From the NCBI GenBank assembly GCA_034505495.1, contig JAPDQV010000032.1:1-45947 (forward strand): DNA of 45,947 bases, given 5' to 3'. Positions within the stretch are counted from its first letter, which is position 1, and every line of letters starts with the position of its first letter. The translations under genes and the position numbers were made by a program. Positions 16,184-26,494 of this stretch are shown one piece after another. This DNA comes from a candidate division KSB1 bacterium (lineage in GTDB: Bacteria > Zhuqueibacterota > Zhuqueibacteria > Residuimicrobiales > Krinioviventaceae). Under the pieces are notes generated by a model. It was given only the letters and a program-made list of their open reading frames with translations. It made no database searches and was not told the DNA's origin.

Positions 16184-16572
16184 ACAGATTGCGTAAAATT
16201 ATTCGAGGCACAAAAGGCCAATCCGTGGTCGAATTTGCTCTTGTTGTGCCGATTCTTATGCTCATTATGGTCGCCATCTTTGAATTCGGCCGCATGTGGA
16301 TGACCATGAACGTCATCACCAGTGCGGCGTACGAGGGAGCACGGGTAGCGGCGATAACGGCGCCTTCAGTTTCCCAAGCGACGGCGGCGGCTCAGAATGT
16401 ACTCAATGCTGCACGCATTACCGGCGCCGTCATCACCATCAGCGGACCGAATGCCAATGGCGAAGTATCCTGCCAAGTAAGATTGAACTATGTTCCGCTC
16501 ACACAGGGCATAATACCCGGATTCGGGCCTCGAGTACTTTCGCAAACCGCCACCATGCATTGGGAAAATTAA
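16180..16572 (+). CDS. tadE: TadE-like pseudopilin
   Basis: 130 residues from the ATG at 16180, which overlaps the TGA of the peptidase gene; an in-frame ATG at 16165 lies deeper inside that gene and is less likely. The N-terminus 'RGTKGQSVVEFALVVPILMLIMVAIFEFGRMW' is the TadE prepilin-like signature (Gly at -1, Glu at +5) followed by a single membrane helix and a periplasmic domain. TadE-type pseudopilins are needed for Tad pilus assembly and are processed by the same peptidase. The downstream order CpaB, CpaC continues the operon. Confidence 0.87.
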   Translation: MNRLRKIIRGTKGQSVVEFALVVPILMLIMVAIFEFGRMWMTMNVITSAAYEGARVAAITAPSVSQATAAAQNVLNAARITGAVITISGPNANGEVSCQVRLNYVPLTQGIIPGFGPRVLSQTATMHWEN

Positions 16573-16590
16573 GGCAGCGGAGATGGTTGC

Positions 16591-17511
16591 ATGCGCTTTT
16601 TCCAGCAAAAGATCCTCATCCCTTTAGCATTGGTGCTCAGTTTGTTTACCACCGTGCTGGTTATGCGCTTTATTCAAAAACAACAAGAGGCGGCACAAAA
16701 ACCAAAGGTTGTGCTTACCTCGGCGGTGGTAGCGACAATGGATTTGGCCCCGGGAACCAAAATCACCCCGCAAAATGTCAAGGTCGCGGAATTTCCGGCC
16801 GAACTGGTTCCGATGGGTTCTTTCAGCGACCCGGCCGTTTTGAACGATCGCGTCGTAAAGACCTCCATTTTTACTGGCGAAATTATTTTGGAGGGTAAAC
16901 TGGCGCCGCTCGGTTCAAGCGGCGGGGTCTCCGGTCTCATTCCTCTCGGCATGCGGGCCATGTCGGTTGCCATCGATCCGGTTTCCGGAGTCAGCGGGTT
17001 CATCTTCCCCAACTCGCGGGTCGATGTACTGGTCACAGTCTCCTCATCGATGGAAAAAGAAGCCGCCGCGACCAAAATCATCCTTGAGGATGTTCTGGTA
17101 TTGGCAATTGATCAGCGGTTCGGACAAAGCGGCGGCGAAGCTCCTGCCGAAGGTCAGCACGCTACTCTCCTGGTGACTCCCGAGCAGGCGGAAAAACTGG
17201 CGCTGGCGGAAACGGAAGGTAGAATTCGGCTGGCGCTGCGGAATTCCGCCGATCACGACCAGGCTGCTACCCCAGGGGTCCGTCTCGGTCAGCTGATGCC
17301 TGCCGGCTATTTTGCTTCTACCGGCGGCAGCCTCAAAACGTCAGAACCGAGTTCCCCACCGGCAGCCAAACCCCCGGCACCTTCACCTTCATCCTCTGCA
17401 AAGCAGTCCCCTTCTAATACATCTGCCAAAGTAGAACCTGTCGTTGCCGGAAAAACAGTGGAGATTCTCTACGCAAATAAGCGGGAACGGATCACCTTCG
17501 GTGCGGATTAA
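16591..17511 (+). CDS. cpaB: Flp pilus assembly protein CpaB (RcpC)
   Basis: 306 residues. An N-terminal membrane anchor (about 8-26) precedes an SAF-type domain ('ATMDLAPGTKITPQNVKVAEFPAEL'), then the CpaB core with 'GMRAMSVAIDPVSGVSGFIFPNSRVDVLV' and 'ILEDVLVLAIDQ'. A Pro/Ser-rich linker (about 250-275) precedes a short C-terminal strand that probably contacts the secretin. CpaB works with the CpaC secretin in the periplasm and outer membrane. The two genes are adjacent, as in most Tad operons. Confidence 0.9.
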   Translation: MRFFQQKILIPLALVLSLFTTVLVMRFIQKQQEAAQKPKVVLTSAVVATMDLAPGTKITPQNVKVAEFPAELVPMGSFSDPAVLNDRVVKTSIFTGEIILEGKLAPLGSSGGVSGLIPLGMRAMSVAIDPVSGVSGFIFPNSRVDVLVTVSSSMEKEAAATKIILEDVLVLAIDQRFGQSGGEAPAEGQHATLLVTPEQAEKLALAETEGRIRLALRNSADHDQAATPGVRLGQLMPAGYFASTGGSLKTSEPSSPPAAKPPAPSPSSSAKQSPSNTSAKVEPVVAGKTVEILYANKRERITFGAD

Positions 17512-17555
17512 TAGGACTTTAATCAGCCGGTCATTACTACGGGAGCAGAAGCAGC

Positions 17556-18647
17556 ATGGTTGGTCATCGACATTGCATCGGCATCTTGAGGGTTTTCGCA
17601 GCAGCGCTCCTACTCCCTTTATTCAGTTTAGGCGCGCAAGTTCAATCGCAGACCGTCACCGTAACCGTCGGTCAATCATTGATATTGGATTTTCCGACTT
17701 CCATTAAACGGATATCGTTGGCCAATCCTGAACTCATCGAGGCAACTGTGGTTTCACCTCGCCAGGTGCTCATAAACGGTAAAGCTTTGGGAAGCACCAG
17801 CGTCATTGTTTGGGATGAGGGTGAAATTTATAAAATTTATAAAGTGATGGTTGCTGAGCCCAGCTCGGGCAAGCAAATCATGTTGTATGTGCGGTTTGCC
17901 GAAGTAGATCGTAAAGCGCTGCGTGAATTCGGCATCAATATCTGGGCAAAGAACATTAAAACCTCGCAATCAGCCGGCAGTTCGGCAGATGTCGGCATAT
18001 TTTCCGGCAAAGTCAATACGCCGAATGATCCTTTTATCTTGAATGAAATGGTGGATCTGTTTTTCAAAGTTCCGCAAAACAATATTTCCTCCATCATTCG
18101 TGCATTGGAAGAGAGGAACTTGCTCAAAACTTTGGCAAAACCGACCTTAAGTGCCATTGATAACGGTGAGGCCAGCTTTCTTGCCGGCGGTGAAGTGCCC
18201 GTGCCGGTTGTTTCAGGTTCTGGAATAATGCAGAGTGTTACCATTACCTATAAAGAATTCGGCATCAAGCTTAAATTTCAGCCTCATATTATCGATTCTT
18301 CTTTGATCAAAATCAAAGTTAATGCCGAAGTCAGTTCTTTGGATTATGAAAATGGCGTCATTTTAAGCGGTTTCAGAATTCCGGCACTTACAACCCGTCG
18401 CGCAGAAACAACAGTTGAATTAGCGGAGGGCAAGTTTCTTATCATTGGGGGGTTATTGAATCGTGAAACGACGGAAAAAATTTCAGGGTTGCCCTTTATC
18501 AGCAAAATACCGGTTCTGGGTACTCTGTTCGGGAGCCGCAGATATCAAAACAAAGAAACGGAATTGCTGATTCTTCTTTCGCCGGAAATTGCCCGACCGG
18601 TTGACAGAGAAGGGTTGCCCGCAAAAATTCGCAGCATTAAAAATTAA
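17556..18647 (+). CDS. cpaC: CpaC/RcpA-type outer-membrane secretin
   Basis: 363 residues with a signal peptide (about 1-31). An N-terminal pilus-secretin domain follows ('TVTVGQSLILDFPTSIKRISLANPEL', 'VLINGKALGSTSVIVWDEG'), then the secretin core ending with 'GGLLNRETTEKISGLPFISKIPVLGTLFGSR' and 'TELLILLSPEIARPV', which matches the type II/III secretin C-terminus. It should form the multimeric outer-membrane channel through which the Flp pilus passes. It is compact compared with many CpaC proteins (about 450-600 residues), lacking extra N-domains. A GGGAG ribosome-binding site precedes the ATG. Confidence 0.9.
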   Translation: MVGHRHCIGILRVFAAALLLPLFSLGAQVQSQTVTVTVGQSLILDFPTSIKRISLANPELIEATVVSPRQVLINGKALGSTSVIVWDEGEIYKIYKVMVAEPSSGKQIMLYVRFAEVDRKALREFGINIWAKNIKTSQSAGSSADVGIFSGKVNTPNDPFILNEMVDLFFKVPQNNISSIIRALEERNLLKTLAKPTLSAIDNGEASFLAGGEVPVPVVSGSGIMQSVTITYKEFGIKLKFQPHIIDSSLIKIKVNAEVSSLDYENGVILSGFRIPALTTRRAETTVELAEGKFLIIGGLLNRETTEKISGLPFISKIPVLGTLFGSRRYQNKETELLILLSPEIARPVDREGLPAKIRSIKN

Positions 18648-18660
18648 ACGGGAGGGCATC

Positions 18661-19620
18661 ATGTTGGGGAAATTTTGGAAAAGCCAAAACGGCAATACCA
18701 TGGTTATTGTCGCTGCCTCGGTATTTGCGATCGCAGTTTTTGCGGCGATGGCTATGGATATCGGCTACATCCTGGTAGCCGACAAGCAGCTGCAGAGGGC
18801 GGTGGACGCTGCCGCCTTGGCAGGCGCCGCCAAATTAATCTACGGAACAAATGAAGCTCGAGACGAAGCCGTCAACATTGCGGCCAAGAATACCTGCATG
18901 GGCCAGCCGGTTCAACTGACAACCGGTCAGGTGACGTTTCCGACTCCAACGCAAATACGTGTCCAAACTGAGCGTAGCTTTAATACATTTTTCCTTCGTG
19001 TCGTCAATTTTCCCAGAAAGACTCTGCGCGCTGAAGCGACGGCGCAGATCTTTTACATCAAAGGTACGAGCGGATTGGCTCCGTTTTGTGTACCGAACGG
19101 CTTGTGGCGAAACGGCGATCGAGTTGTTCTGAAATCCGGCGGCAGCGGAGAAACAGGAATTTTCCCCTGCTGGCGTTACCCGGTCGACTTTCCACCGATC
19201 AACCGCGGCAATCCCGTAACCGGAGCAGCTGCTTTTCGAGACAATCTCATCAACGGCTGTCCCTCATACGTCGAAGTAGGCGATATCCTGCAGATCGAAC
19301 CCGGAAATATGGACGGACCGACTTCCTCCGCCGTCAATGATATCATCAAACAGGACAAAGATGCTCAGTGGGTAAACGGACGCGTGATCAACTCGATGTT
19401 TCCCGGTTACACCAGTCCAAGAATCCTGATCGTGCCGATGTACGATCCGAACAACCCTCCGGAAGGAGGACGAGGCAATGTGCAGGTCAACGCCCTCGGA
19501 GCCTTTTTTCTGGAAGGCATGTCGGGCAAAGACGTCATCGGTGTGTTTATGGACATTATTATAAATGGTACGCGCGGAGAAGAATATTCCCTATTACATA
19601 AGGTGAGCCTTATCAGGTAA
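18661..19620 (+). CDS. tadG: TadG-like pilus-associated protein, copy 1
   Basis: 319 residues from the ATG at 18661, preceded by GGGAGGG; an upstream start at 18589 would overlap the secretin gene and spoil the N-terminal prepilin-like region. 'KSQNGNTMVIVAASVFAIAVFAAMAMDIGYI' is the TadG-type N-terminus with one membrane helix, followed by 'VADKQLQRAVDAAALAGAAKL', the conserved Flp-pilus Tad-like segment. The C-terminal 200 residues form a domain without recognised motifs (no von Willebrand A site) and are strongly conserved with copy 2. It probably sits in the inner membrane and periplasm as part of the pilus machine. Confidence 0.82.
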   Translation: MLGKFWKSQNGNTMVIVAASVFAIAVFAAMAMDIGYILVADKQLQRAVDAAALAGAAKLIYGTNEARDEAVNIAAKNTCMGQPVQLTTGQVTFPTPTQIRVQTERSFNTFFLRVVNFPRKTLRAEATAQIFYIKGTSGLAPFCVPNGLWRNGDRVVLKSGGSGETGIFPCWRYPVDFPPINRGNPVTGAAAFRDNLINGCPSYVEVGDILQIEPGNMDGPTSSAVNDIIKQDKDAQWVNGRVINSMFPGYTSPRILIVPMYDPNNPPEGGRGNVQVNALGAFFLEGMSGKDVIGVFMDIIINGTRGEEYSLLHKVSLIR

Positions 19621-19649
19621 TTGGGTACAAAGAGGAGAGGGATGATATT

Positions 19650-20621
19650 ATGTTGGGGATCAGATTCTGCCGGGATGAACGGGGAAACGTTGTTATGTTT
19701 ACTGCTTTCGCCATGCTGAGTTTTCTACTGTTTGCGGCGATGGCAACGGATATCGGATACATTTTAGTGGCCGACAAGCAACTGCAAGGTGCTGTGGATG
19801 CGGCGTCTTTGGCAGGAGCCGCAGCGCTGCTGCAAGGCCAAACGGAGGCGCGGAACGCTGCAATTCGTTATGCTGCTCTGAACACATGCGCCGGCCAGCC
19901 GGTGATCATAACTGCCGAAGACGTGAGCTTTCCCACTAACACACGTATACGTGTGCAGGCCAGACGGACTGTGAATACGTTTTTTCTACGTTTGGCCGGT
20001 AGGCCGCAAAAGTTGTTGACCGCTGAGGCAACGGCGGAGATGTTTTCCATCAAAGGGGTTACCGGCATGGCGCCGTTCTGCGTGCCGAACGGCTTGTGGC
20101 AAAACGGCGATCGTGTGGTGCTAAAGTCCGGTGCCAAGGGAGAGAGCGGCATTTCTCCCTGCTGGCGATATCCGGTCGACTTTCCTCCGGTCAACCGCGG
20201 CAATCCCGTAACCGGAGCCTCTGCTTATCTAAACAATCTCATGTACGGTACCTCCTCATATGTTGAAATCGGCGACATCCTCCAAATCGAACCTGGAAAC
20301 ATGGACGGACCTACTGCTGCCGGCGTCAACGAGATCATCAAGAAGGACCCGTTGGCCATCTGGTCGAACGGACGTGTAGTGAATTCGAGTTTCCCAGGCT
20401 ACTCAAGCCCTAGAATCCTAATCGTGCCGATGTACGATCCTAACAGACCTCCATCAGGCGGCCGCGGCAACGTGCAGGTCAATGCCATCGGCGCCTTTTT
20501 CCTTGAAGGCATATCGGGCAAAGGCGACGTGAACGGCGTGTTTATGAACATTTTGATCAACGGTACGCGCAACGACGGCAATAATTACTCTATGCTGCGC
20601 AAAATTGTGCGTATCGGTTAA
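19650..20621 (+). CDS. tadG: TadG-like pilus-associated protein, copy 2
   Basis: 323 residues, a tandem paralogue of the preceding gene with the same architecture: prepilin-like N-terminus 'CRDERGNVVMFTAFAMLSFLLFAAMATDIGYI', Tad-like segment 'VADKQLQGAVDAASLAGAAAL', then a large soluble domain. The stretches 'MAPFCVPNGLW', 'GDILQIEPGNMDGPT' and 'PRILIVPMYDPN.PP.GGRGNVQVNA' are almost unchanged between copies, so both are probably functional and may form a heteromer. AGGAGAGGG supplies the ribosome-binding site. Confidence 0.82.
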   Translation: MLGIRFCRDERGNVVMFTAFAMLSFLLFAAMATDIGYILVADKQLQGAVDAASLAGAAALLQGQTEARNAAIRYAALNTCAGQPVIITAEDVSFPTNTRIRVQARRTVNTFFLRLAGRPQKLLTAEATAEMFSIKGVTGMAPFCVPNGLWQNGDRVVLKSGAKGESGISPCWRYPVDFPPVNRGNPVTGASAYLNNLMYGTSSYVEIGDILQIEPGNMDGPTAAGVNEIIKKDPLAIWSNGRVVNSSFPGYSSPRILIVPMYDPNRPPSGGRGNVQVNAIGAFFLEGISGKGDVNGVFMNILINGTRNDGNNYSMLRKIVRIG

Positions 20622-20650
20622 AACCATCTTTTAGGACAGTTGCAGGCACA

Positions 20651-21859
20651 ATGGATTCCGTCAAAATACTTGTTATCGACCGTGACGAGCGTTCACGAAC
20701 CCAGCTGGTCAATCTGCTCTCCTCTCGCAGCGGGTACGATGTCAAATCGGAGAGCAGCTGGGGTGAGGCGTTGTTCGAGAGCCTTCCGGTTTATGCGCCG
20801 GACATTATTATCATCAATCTGGTGCCGGAAGAGGGCGCCGGCTTGAGGCTGGCGGAAAAGATTATGCGGCTGCAGGCGGAGAGGCAGCCGTACATGATCA
20901 TTACCTCGCCGCAGCTGCGGCCCGAACTGATCCGCAGCGCCATTCGCATCGGCATCAAGGATTTCCTTTCGCAGCCCTACGACGCCGAGGAGATCAATTC
21001 GGTCATCCAATCGGCCGTTAAATTTCATGAAGAACTCGAACGCCAGATTAGCGGCAAAGGACGCATTTTCAGCTTTTTCGGCGCTAAAGGCGGGGTAGGC
21101 TGTACGACGCTTTCGGTCAATGTCGGCGTGGTGTGCGCTCAGGAATTGCCGGAATCCAAGGTTCTGTTGATCGATCTGAATCTGCAGTCCGGACATGACG
21201 CGCTGTTTCTGAACCTGCGCAGCAAATATTCTCTCTTTGATGTAGTTCAAAATATCGAAAAGTTGGACATCGACATTCTGCTCAAAACGTTGCCTCGGCA
21301 TGCATCCGGACTATACCTCCTCCCCGGCCTTTTCCGCATCGAAGAAGCCGAAATGGTGACGGCTCAACAGGTCGGCAGCCTATTGGAAGTTCTTAATACA
21401 AATTTTGAGCTTATTTTAATCGATAATCATCCCTTCTTTAATGATATTTCTCTGAAAGCTTTGGATGCTTCGGACAAGATCCTTTTGATTTCCACGCTCG
21501 ATTTGCCGACGATCTATAACAGCAAGCGGTGCTTGGAGCTATTTAATAAGTTGAATTATCCGCAGGACAAAATACTAGTCGTTCTCAATCGCTATGAACA
21601 TTACGCCGGTCTGAATCCAGCAGAGATGGAAAAAGTTCTGCATTGGCCGGTGTTCGGACGGGTAACGGAGCACGATATCGGCGTGGTGACGGCGTGCGTC
21701 AATCACGGCGTGCCGATTGTGCTCAAGTCGCCCAATTGCAAGATGAGCGAAGATTTGGTCGATATTGCGCTGCAACTGATTGGAAAGGAAAGGGAGATCA
21801 AGGTAAAACCGCAGCAAAAGCCAGGACTTTTTTCAGGTATTTTTAAGCGTCAAGGGTAA
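20651..21859 (+). CDS. cpaE: CpaE/TadZ-like localisation ATPase with pseudo-receiver
   Basis: 402 residues. The first about 130 form a response-regulator-like domain in which the phospho-acceptor position is not aspartate ('DIIIINLVPEEG'), so it is probably not phosphorylated. A MinD/ParA-like ATPase domain follows, with 'FFGAKGGVGCTTLSVNVG': signature Lys146 is present but the second P-loop lysine is replaced by Cys151, a kind of atypical P-loop known in TadZ. 'SKVLLIDLNLQSGHDALFL' is the Walker A'/B region. TadZ/CpaE proteins place the Tad machine at its cellular site. The CpaF gene starts 6 bp after the stop. Confidence 0.88.
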   Translation: MDSVKILVIDRDERSRTQLVNLLSSRSGYDVKSESSWGEALFESLPVYAPDIIIINLVPEEGAGLRLAEKIMRLQAERQPYMIITSPQLRPELIRSAIRIGIKDFLSQPYDAEEINSVIQSAVKFHEELERQISGKGRIFSFFGAKGGVGCTTLSVNVGVVCAQELPESKVLLIDLNLQSGHDALFLNLRSKYSLFDVVQNIEKLDIDILLKTLPRHASGLYLLPGLFRIEEAEMVTAQQVGSLLEVLNTNFELILIDNHPFFNDISLKALDASDKILLISTLDLPTIYNSKRCLELFNKLNYPQDKILVVLNRYEHYAGLNPAEMEKVLHWPVFGRVTEHDIGVVTACVNHGVPIVLKSPNCKMSEDLVDIALQLIGKEREIKVKPQQKPGLFSGIFKRQG

Positions 21860-21865
21860 AGTACT

Positions 21866-23326
<1,461 letters not shown>

Positions 23327-23331
23327 CCAAG

Positions 23332-24306
23332 ATGACGATTCTGATTGTCATATTTGTATTCTCTACCTCTTTTGTGCTCTTTGCTGCGATTCTGCTCAAG
23401 CTTTCACACCGGTTCGGGAGTGGACCGGTCATTAAAAAACGAATGAGCGAATATGAAAAAGCGGTAGTGGAAATCAAGGAAAAAGAAAAGGAACTTTCGC
23501 TCATTCGCGATGAAAGCCTGAGCGAAATCCCGTTGCTCAATAAAATTCTCGAACATTTGAATTTGGCAAAGAAACTCAGTCGATTAATCGAACAGGCGGG
23601 TTTGAGCATTCGCGTCGGTCAATTGGTGCTGTTAATGTTCGTCAGCGGCGCCGTCGGTTTTATGCTCACGCTGCGCAGCACCAATATTTTATTCAAGGGC
23701 GCGGCAACCGGAGCGATGTTTTATGCACCCATGATTTATGTTCTGACAAAGCGTAAAGCCCGTCTGCATGCGTTTATTCGGGGATTCCCCGACGCCATCG
23801 ATATGATTAACGGGGCACTGCGGGCCGGTCATGCATTTCCGCGCGCCCTGCAGATGGTTGCCGAGGAAGCCACGGACCCGATCAGCGTAGAATTCCGCCG
23901 TACAGTCGAAGAATATAACCTCGGCGCCACCTGGCAGCTTGCCTTCAATCATCTTCTCGAACGTATCGACAGTGCGGATTTGCGACTTTTTGTGACGGCG
24001 GTTCTTCTGCAGCGGGAGACAGGCGGTAATTTGAATGAGATACTCGAAAACATCGGTACAACGATCCGAGAGCGGTTCAAGTTAATGGGCAAAATGCGAA
24101 CATTTACGGCGCAAGGCCGGATGTCGGGCTGGATATTAGGCGCTCTGCCCATCGCCTTTATTCTCATCATTTCCATGATGAGTCCGGGGTATTTGTCGCC
24201 GATGTTTCATCGGAAAATAGGCCAGTATATGTTGGTCACCGCCGGAATTTTGCAGGGAATCGGGTTTTATATGATTAACAAAATTATCGAAGTGAAATAT
24301 CAATAA
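23332..24306 (+). CDS. tadB: TadB inner-membrane platform protein
   Basis: 324 residues from the ATG at 23332, just after the CpaF stop; a TTG at 23311 inside CpaF is less likely. Membrane helices lie near 1-22 and 95-140, and two more near the C-terminus. The type II secretion F domain lies between ('GFPDAIDMINGALRAGHAFPRALQMV', 'RLFVTAVLLQRETGGNLNEILENI'). A charged segment (about 38-65, Glu/Lys-rich) sits in the cytoplasm. TadB and TadC form the platform that contacts CpaF. Confidence 0.92.
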   Translation: MTILIVIFVFSTSFVLFAAILLKLSHRFGSGPVIKKRMSEYEKAVVEIKEKEKELSLIRDESLSEIPLLNKILEHLNLAKKLSRLIEQAGLSIRVGQLVLLMFVSGAVGFMLTLRSTNILFKGAATGAMFYAPMIYVLTKRKARLHAFIRGFPDAIDMINGALRAGHAFPRALQMVAEEATDPISVEFRRTVEEYNLGATWQLAFNHLLERIDSADLRLFVTAVLLQRETGGNLNEILENIGTTIRERFKLMGKMRTFTAQGRMSGWILGALPIAFILIISMMSPGYLSPMFHRKIGQYMLVTAGILQGIGFYMINKIIEVKYQ

Positions 24307-24319
24307 ACGGGTCGGGAAG

Positions 24320-25252
24320 ATGGGTGCGATTCTGTTATTGGTTTTCCTTTCTTCTTTTGTGATCTATTATCTCGGTTTGAACTTTTTGGCAACCCACTTT
24401 AATCCTGCTCTTTCGCGCATGAAGGCGATCGAAAACGGTAACCTGGTTCGTTCGTCGCAAAGCACGAATGATGTCGATTCACGCAAGTGGCCGCGCCATT
24501 TCGACACCAAAGAGCTTTTGGAAGAACTGGGACGCGTCGCCAAAGGCAGTTTGAAAAAGGAATCGCAGCTGAAAGCGGATCTGATTGCGGCAGGCTACCA
24601 AGGGGAGTCGGCCTATCTGCGATTAATGGGCATTAAATTAGCGTCATCTGCCGGTGGTTTCCTCCTGATCCTTTTGCTGGGCATGTTCAGCACGCGTCCG
24701 TTAAGTTGGATTCTGCTGATGGCTTCCGCCTCCGCCCTCTCTTTGTTTATGATGCCGGATATTTTGCTGCGTTTTAAGGTGGACAAGCGGCAGCGGGAAA
24801 TAGCCATGGGGCTTCCCGACGCATTGGATCTTTTGGTCATCTGTGTTGAGGCCGGTTTAGGGCTAAATGCGGCGATTCAACGCGTCGGGCAGGATATGGG
24901 CATTCGCAACAAGTCCCTTAGCCAAGAATTGCTGCGCGCTGCTCAGGATTTGAGAATAGGCCAAACACGTGAAAAGGCGCTGCGCGGAATGAGCGACCGC
25001 AATCGAGTTGAGGACCTGCGCATTCTGGTCGGCGCATTGATCATGGCCGATAAATTGGGTACCAGCATCGCAAGTACTCTACGCGCCCAAGCCGAAGCGT
25101 TGCGGAATAGGATTCATCAACGCGCGGAGGAAAACGCCGCCAAAGCCAGCGTTAAAATGCTGCTGCCGCTGGTTATGTTCATCCTGCCGGCCCTGTTTAT
25201 CGTCCTCATCGGTCCTGCCGTAATCATGATTCTCGACACCTTTGCTAAATAA
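24320..25252 (+). CDS. tadC: TadC inner-membrane platform protein
   Basis: 310 residues with an N-terminal membrane helix, a cytoplasmic segment, a central pair of helices (about 110-150) and a C-terminal pair. The T2SS F domain shows 'LPDALDLLVICVEAGLGLNAAIQRVGQDM' and 'VEDLRILVGALIMADKLGTSIASTLR', typical of TadC. It partners the TadB encoded just upstream. The gene is followed 14 bp later by the DUF192-methyltransferase fusion, which probably belongs to the same transcript. Confidence 0.92.
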   Translation: MGAILLLVFLSSFVIYYLGLNFLATHFNPALSRMKAIENGNLVRSSQSTNDVDSRKWPRHFDTKELLEELGRVAKGSLKKESQLKADLIAAGYQGESAYLRLMGIKLASSAGGFLLILLLGMFSTRPLSWILLMASASALSLFMMPDILLRFKVDKRQREIAMGLPDALDLLVICVEAGLGLNAAIQRVGQDMGIRNKSLSQELLRAAQDLRIGQTREKALRGMSDRNRVEDLRILVGALIMADKLGTSIASTLRAQAEALRNRIHQRAEENAAKASVKMLLPLVMFILPALFIVLIGPAVIMILDTFAK

Positions 25253-25266
25253 AGCTGATTCTGCTT

Positions 25267-26241
25267 ATGCCGCTTGCACTTCAGTCGGATAAGAAAGTTC
25301 TGCCCTTTATCATCGCTCACGCCGCCAATCCTGTTAGTCGGGCGGTCGGTTTGTTGGGAACCAATGAGCCGTTGCGCAATTTTCTATTGCTCTTTTCGCC
25401 TTGCCGCAGCATTCACACCTTCGGAATGAGGTATCCTCTCGACGCGATTGCCGTAGATGCTAATGGGAAAATACTTGAAATTGTCCCAAACATAGCGCCG
25501 AAGAAAATGGTATTCTTTCCCCAAGGTACACGGTCCGTTATTGAGGGAGCGGCAGGTTGGACAACGGAAGCCGGACTAAAGCTCGGTTCCCGCGTGCAGA
25601 TTGAGATCGACAGGCGTCATAAAATTCACCCCGATTCTCTACGCAGCCTGCTCCATTGGCCGCTGAATTTTCTCTTGGCAGTGTTTTGGTTTCGCCTGGT
25701 GTTAGCTTTGACATCTGCCTTACGGCAGGACGTCACTTTTCTGAATACGGCTGTTTTAGTTCATAACTCATTGCTGATGTTTTTTTTCCTCATTCGAAGG
25801 GAAAGCAGGCAGACTTCACGTAAGGTTTTAGATTGGCTCATTCCATTTGCGGTTCTGTTGGCGGCAATGAGCTTTCGACCATTTCATTCCGCTGTTGTTC
25901 CTCTTGCGATTGCGATCGGCGTACAAAGCATCGGCATCATCGGCGTCATCTTTTCTCTCGGGAGCTTAGGACGAAGTTTCGGCATTATTCCGGCCAACCG
26001 GTCGATACAGCGTTGCGGCGCTTATCGGATCGTTCGGCATCCGCTTTACAGCGCGGAAATTTTCTTCTATTTTGGCTATGTATTGGGTAATACCAGTCTT
26101 TGGAATATTGCTCTTTTATTTTTCATAATGGCAGGGCAATTTTGGAGGGCGATCGCTGAAGAAAAATTGCTTTTGCAGGATCCCGCCTATCGGGACTATG
26201 TTTCTGCTGTCAGATACCGGTTCATTCCCAAGGTTCTCTAA
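25267..26241 (+). CDS. DUF192 domain fused to ICMT-like membrane methyltransferase
   Basis: 324 residues. Residues about 10-115 form a DUF192 domain ('SRAVGLLGTNEPLRNFLLLFSPCRSIHTFGMRYPLDAIAVD', ending 'TEAGLKLGSRVQIE'). The remainder is a polytopic membrane domain with the isoprenylcysteine methyltransferase-family signature Arg257-His-Pro-Leu-Tyr261 and 'EEKLLLQDPAYRDYV'. Small DUF192 proteins are often encoded beside tad genes (my recollection of the family context), but a fusion to a methyltransferase is not one I know. It may modify a lipid or protein linked to the pilus; this is inference. Confidence 0.75.
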   Translation: MPLALQSDKKVLPFIIAHAANPVSRAVGLLGTNEPLRNFLLLFSPCRSIHTFGMRYPLDAIAVDANGKILEIVPNIAPKKMVFFPQGTRSVIEGAAGWTTEAGLKLGSRVQIEIDRRHKIHPDSLRSLLHWPLNFLLAVFWFRLVLALTSALRQDVTFLNTAVLVHNSLLMFFFLIRRESRQTSRKVLDWLIPFAVLLAAMSFRPFHSAVVPLAIAIGVQSIGIIGVIFSLGSLGRSFGIIPANRSIQRCGAYRIVRHPLYSAEIFFYFGYVLGNTSLWNIALLFFIMAGQFWRAIAEEKLLLQDPAYRDYVSAVRYRFIPKVL

Positions 26242-26284
26242 AAATTCCCAACATACTTAAAAGATCTATAATTTTTTGATCACT

Positions 26285-26338
26285 CGGATTGTTTTCAAGT
26301 CGAAAAGGATTTCGAGCTTGCTTTTAACAATCCGCTTT
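26285..26338 (+). terminator. long stem-loop, probable end of the tad transcript
   Basis: CGGATTGTT (26285-26293) pairs with AACAATCCG (26326-26334). Inside, CAAG pairs with CTTG and TCGAAA pairs with TTTCGA around an AGGA loop. A short CTTTT follows. It lies 44 bp after the fusion gene and 157 bp before the sigma-54 activator, so it probably terminates the tad operon; a leader role for the activator gene is also possible. Confidence 0.6.
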
Positions 26339-26494
26339 TGTAATATAAAACGGTATTCCAAGACTACACTTCGCTCTTTTTGATTCGTCGATTGGGAAAC
26401 GTTTTTTTTCAGGTTTCATCAAGATTATTCTCTATTCTTTTAAATCTCACTATGGTCATATTGATTTGGTCTATGCAAAACCAGGTAGCTCGAT

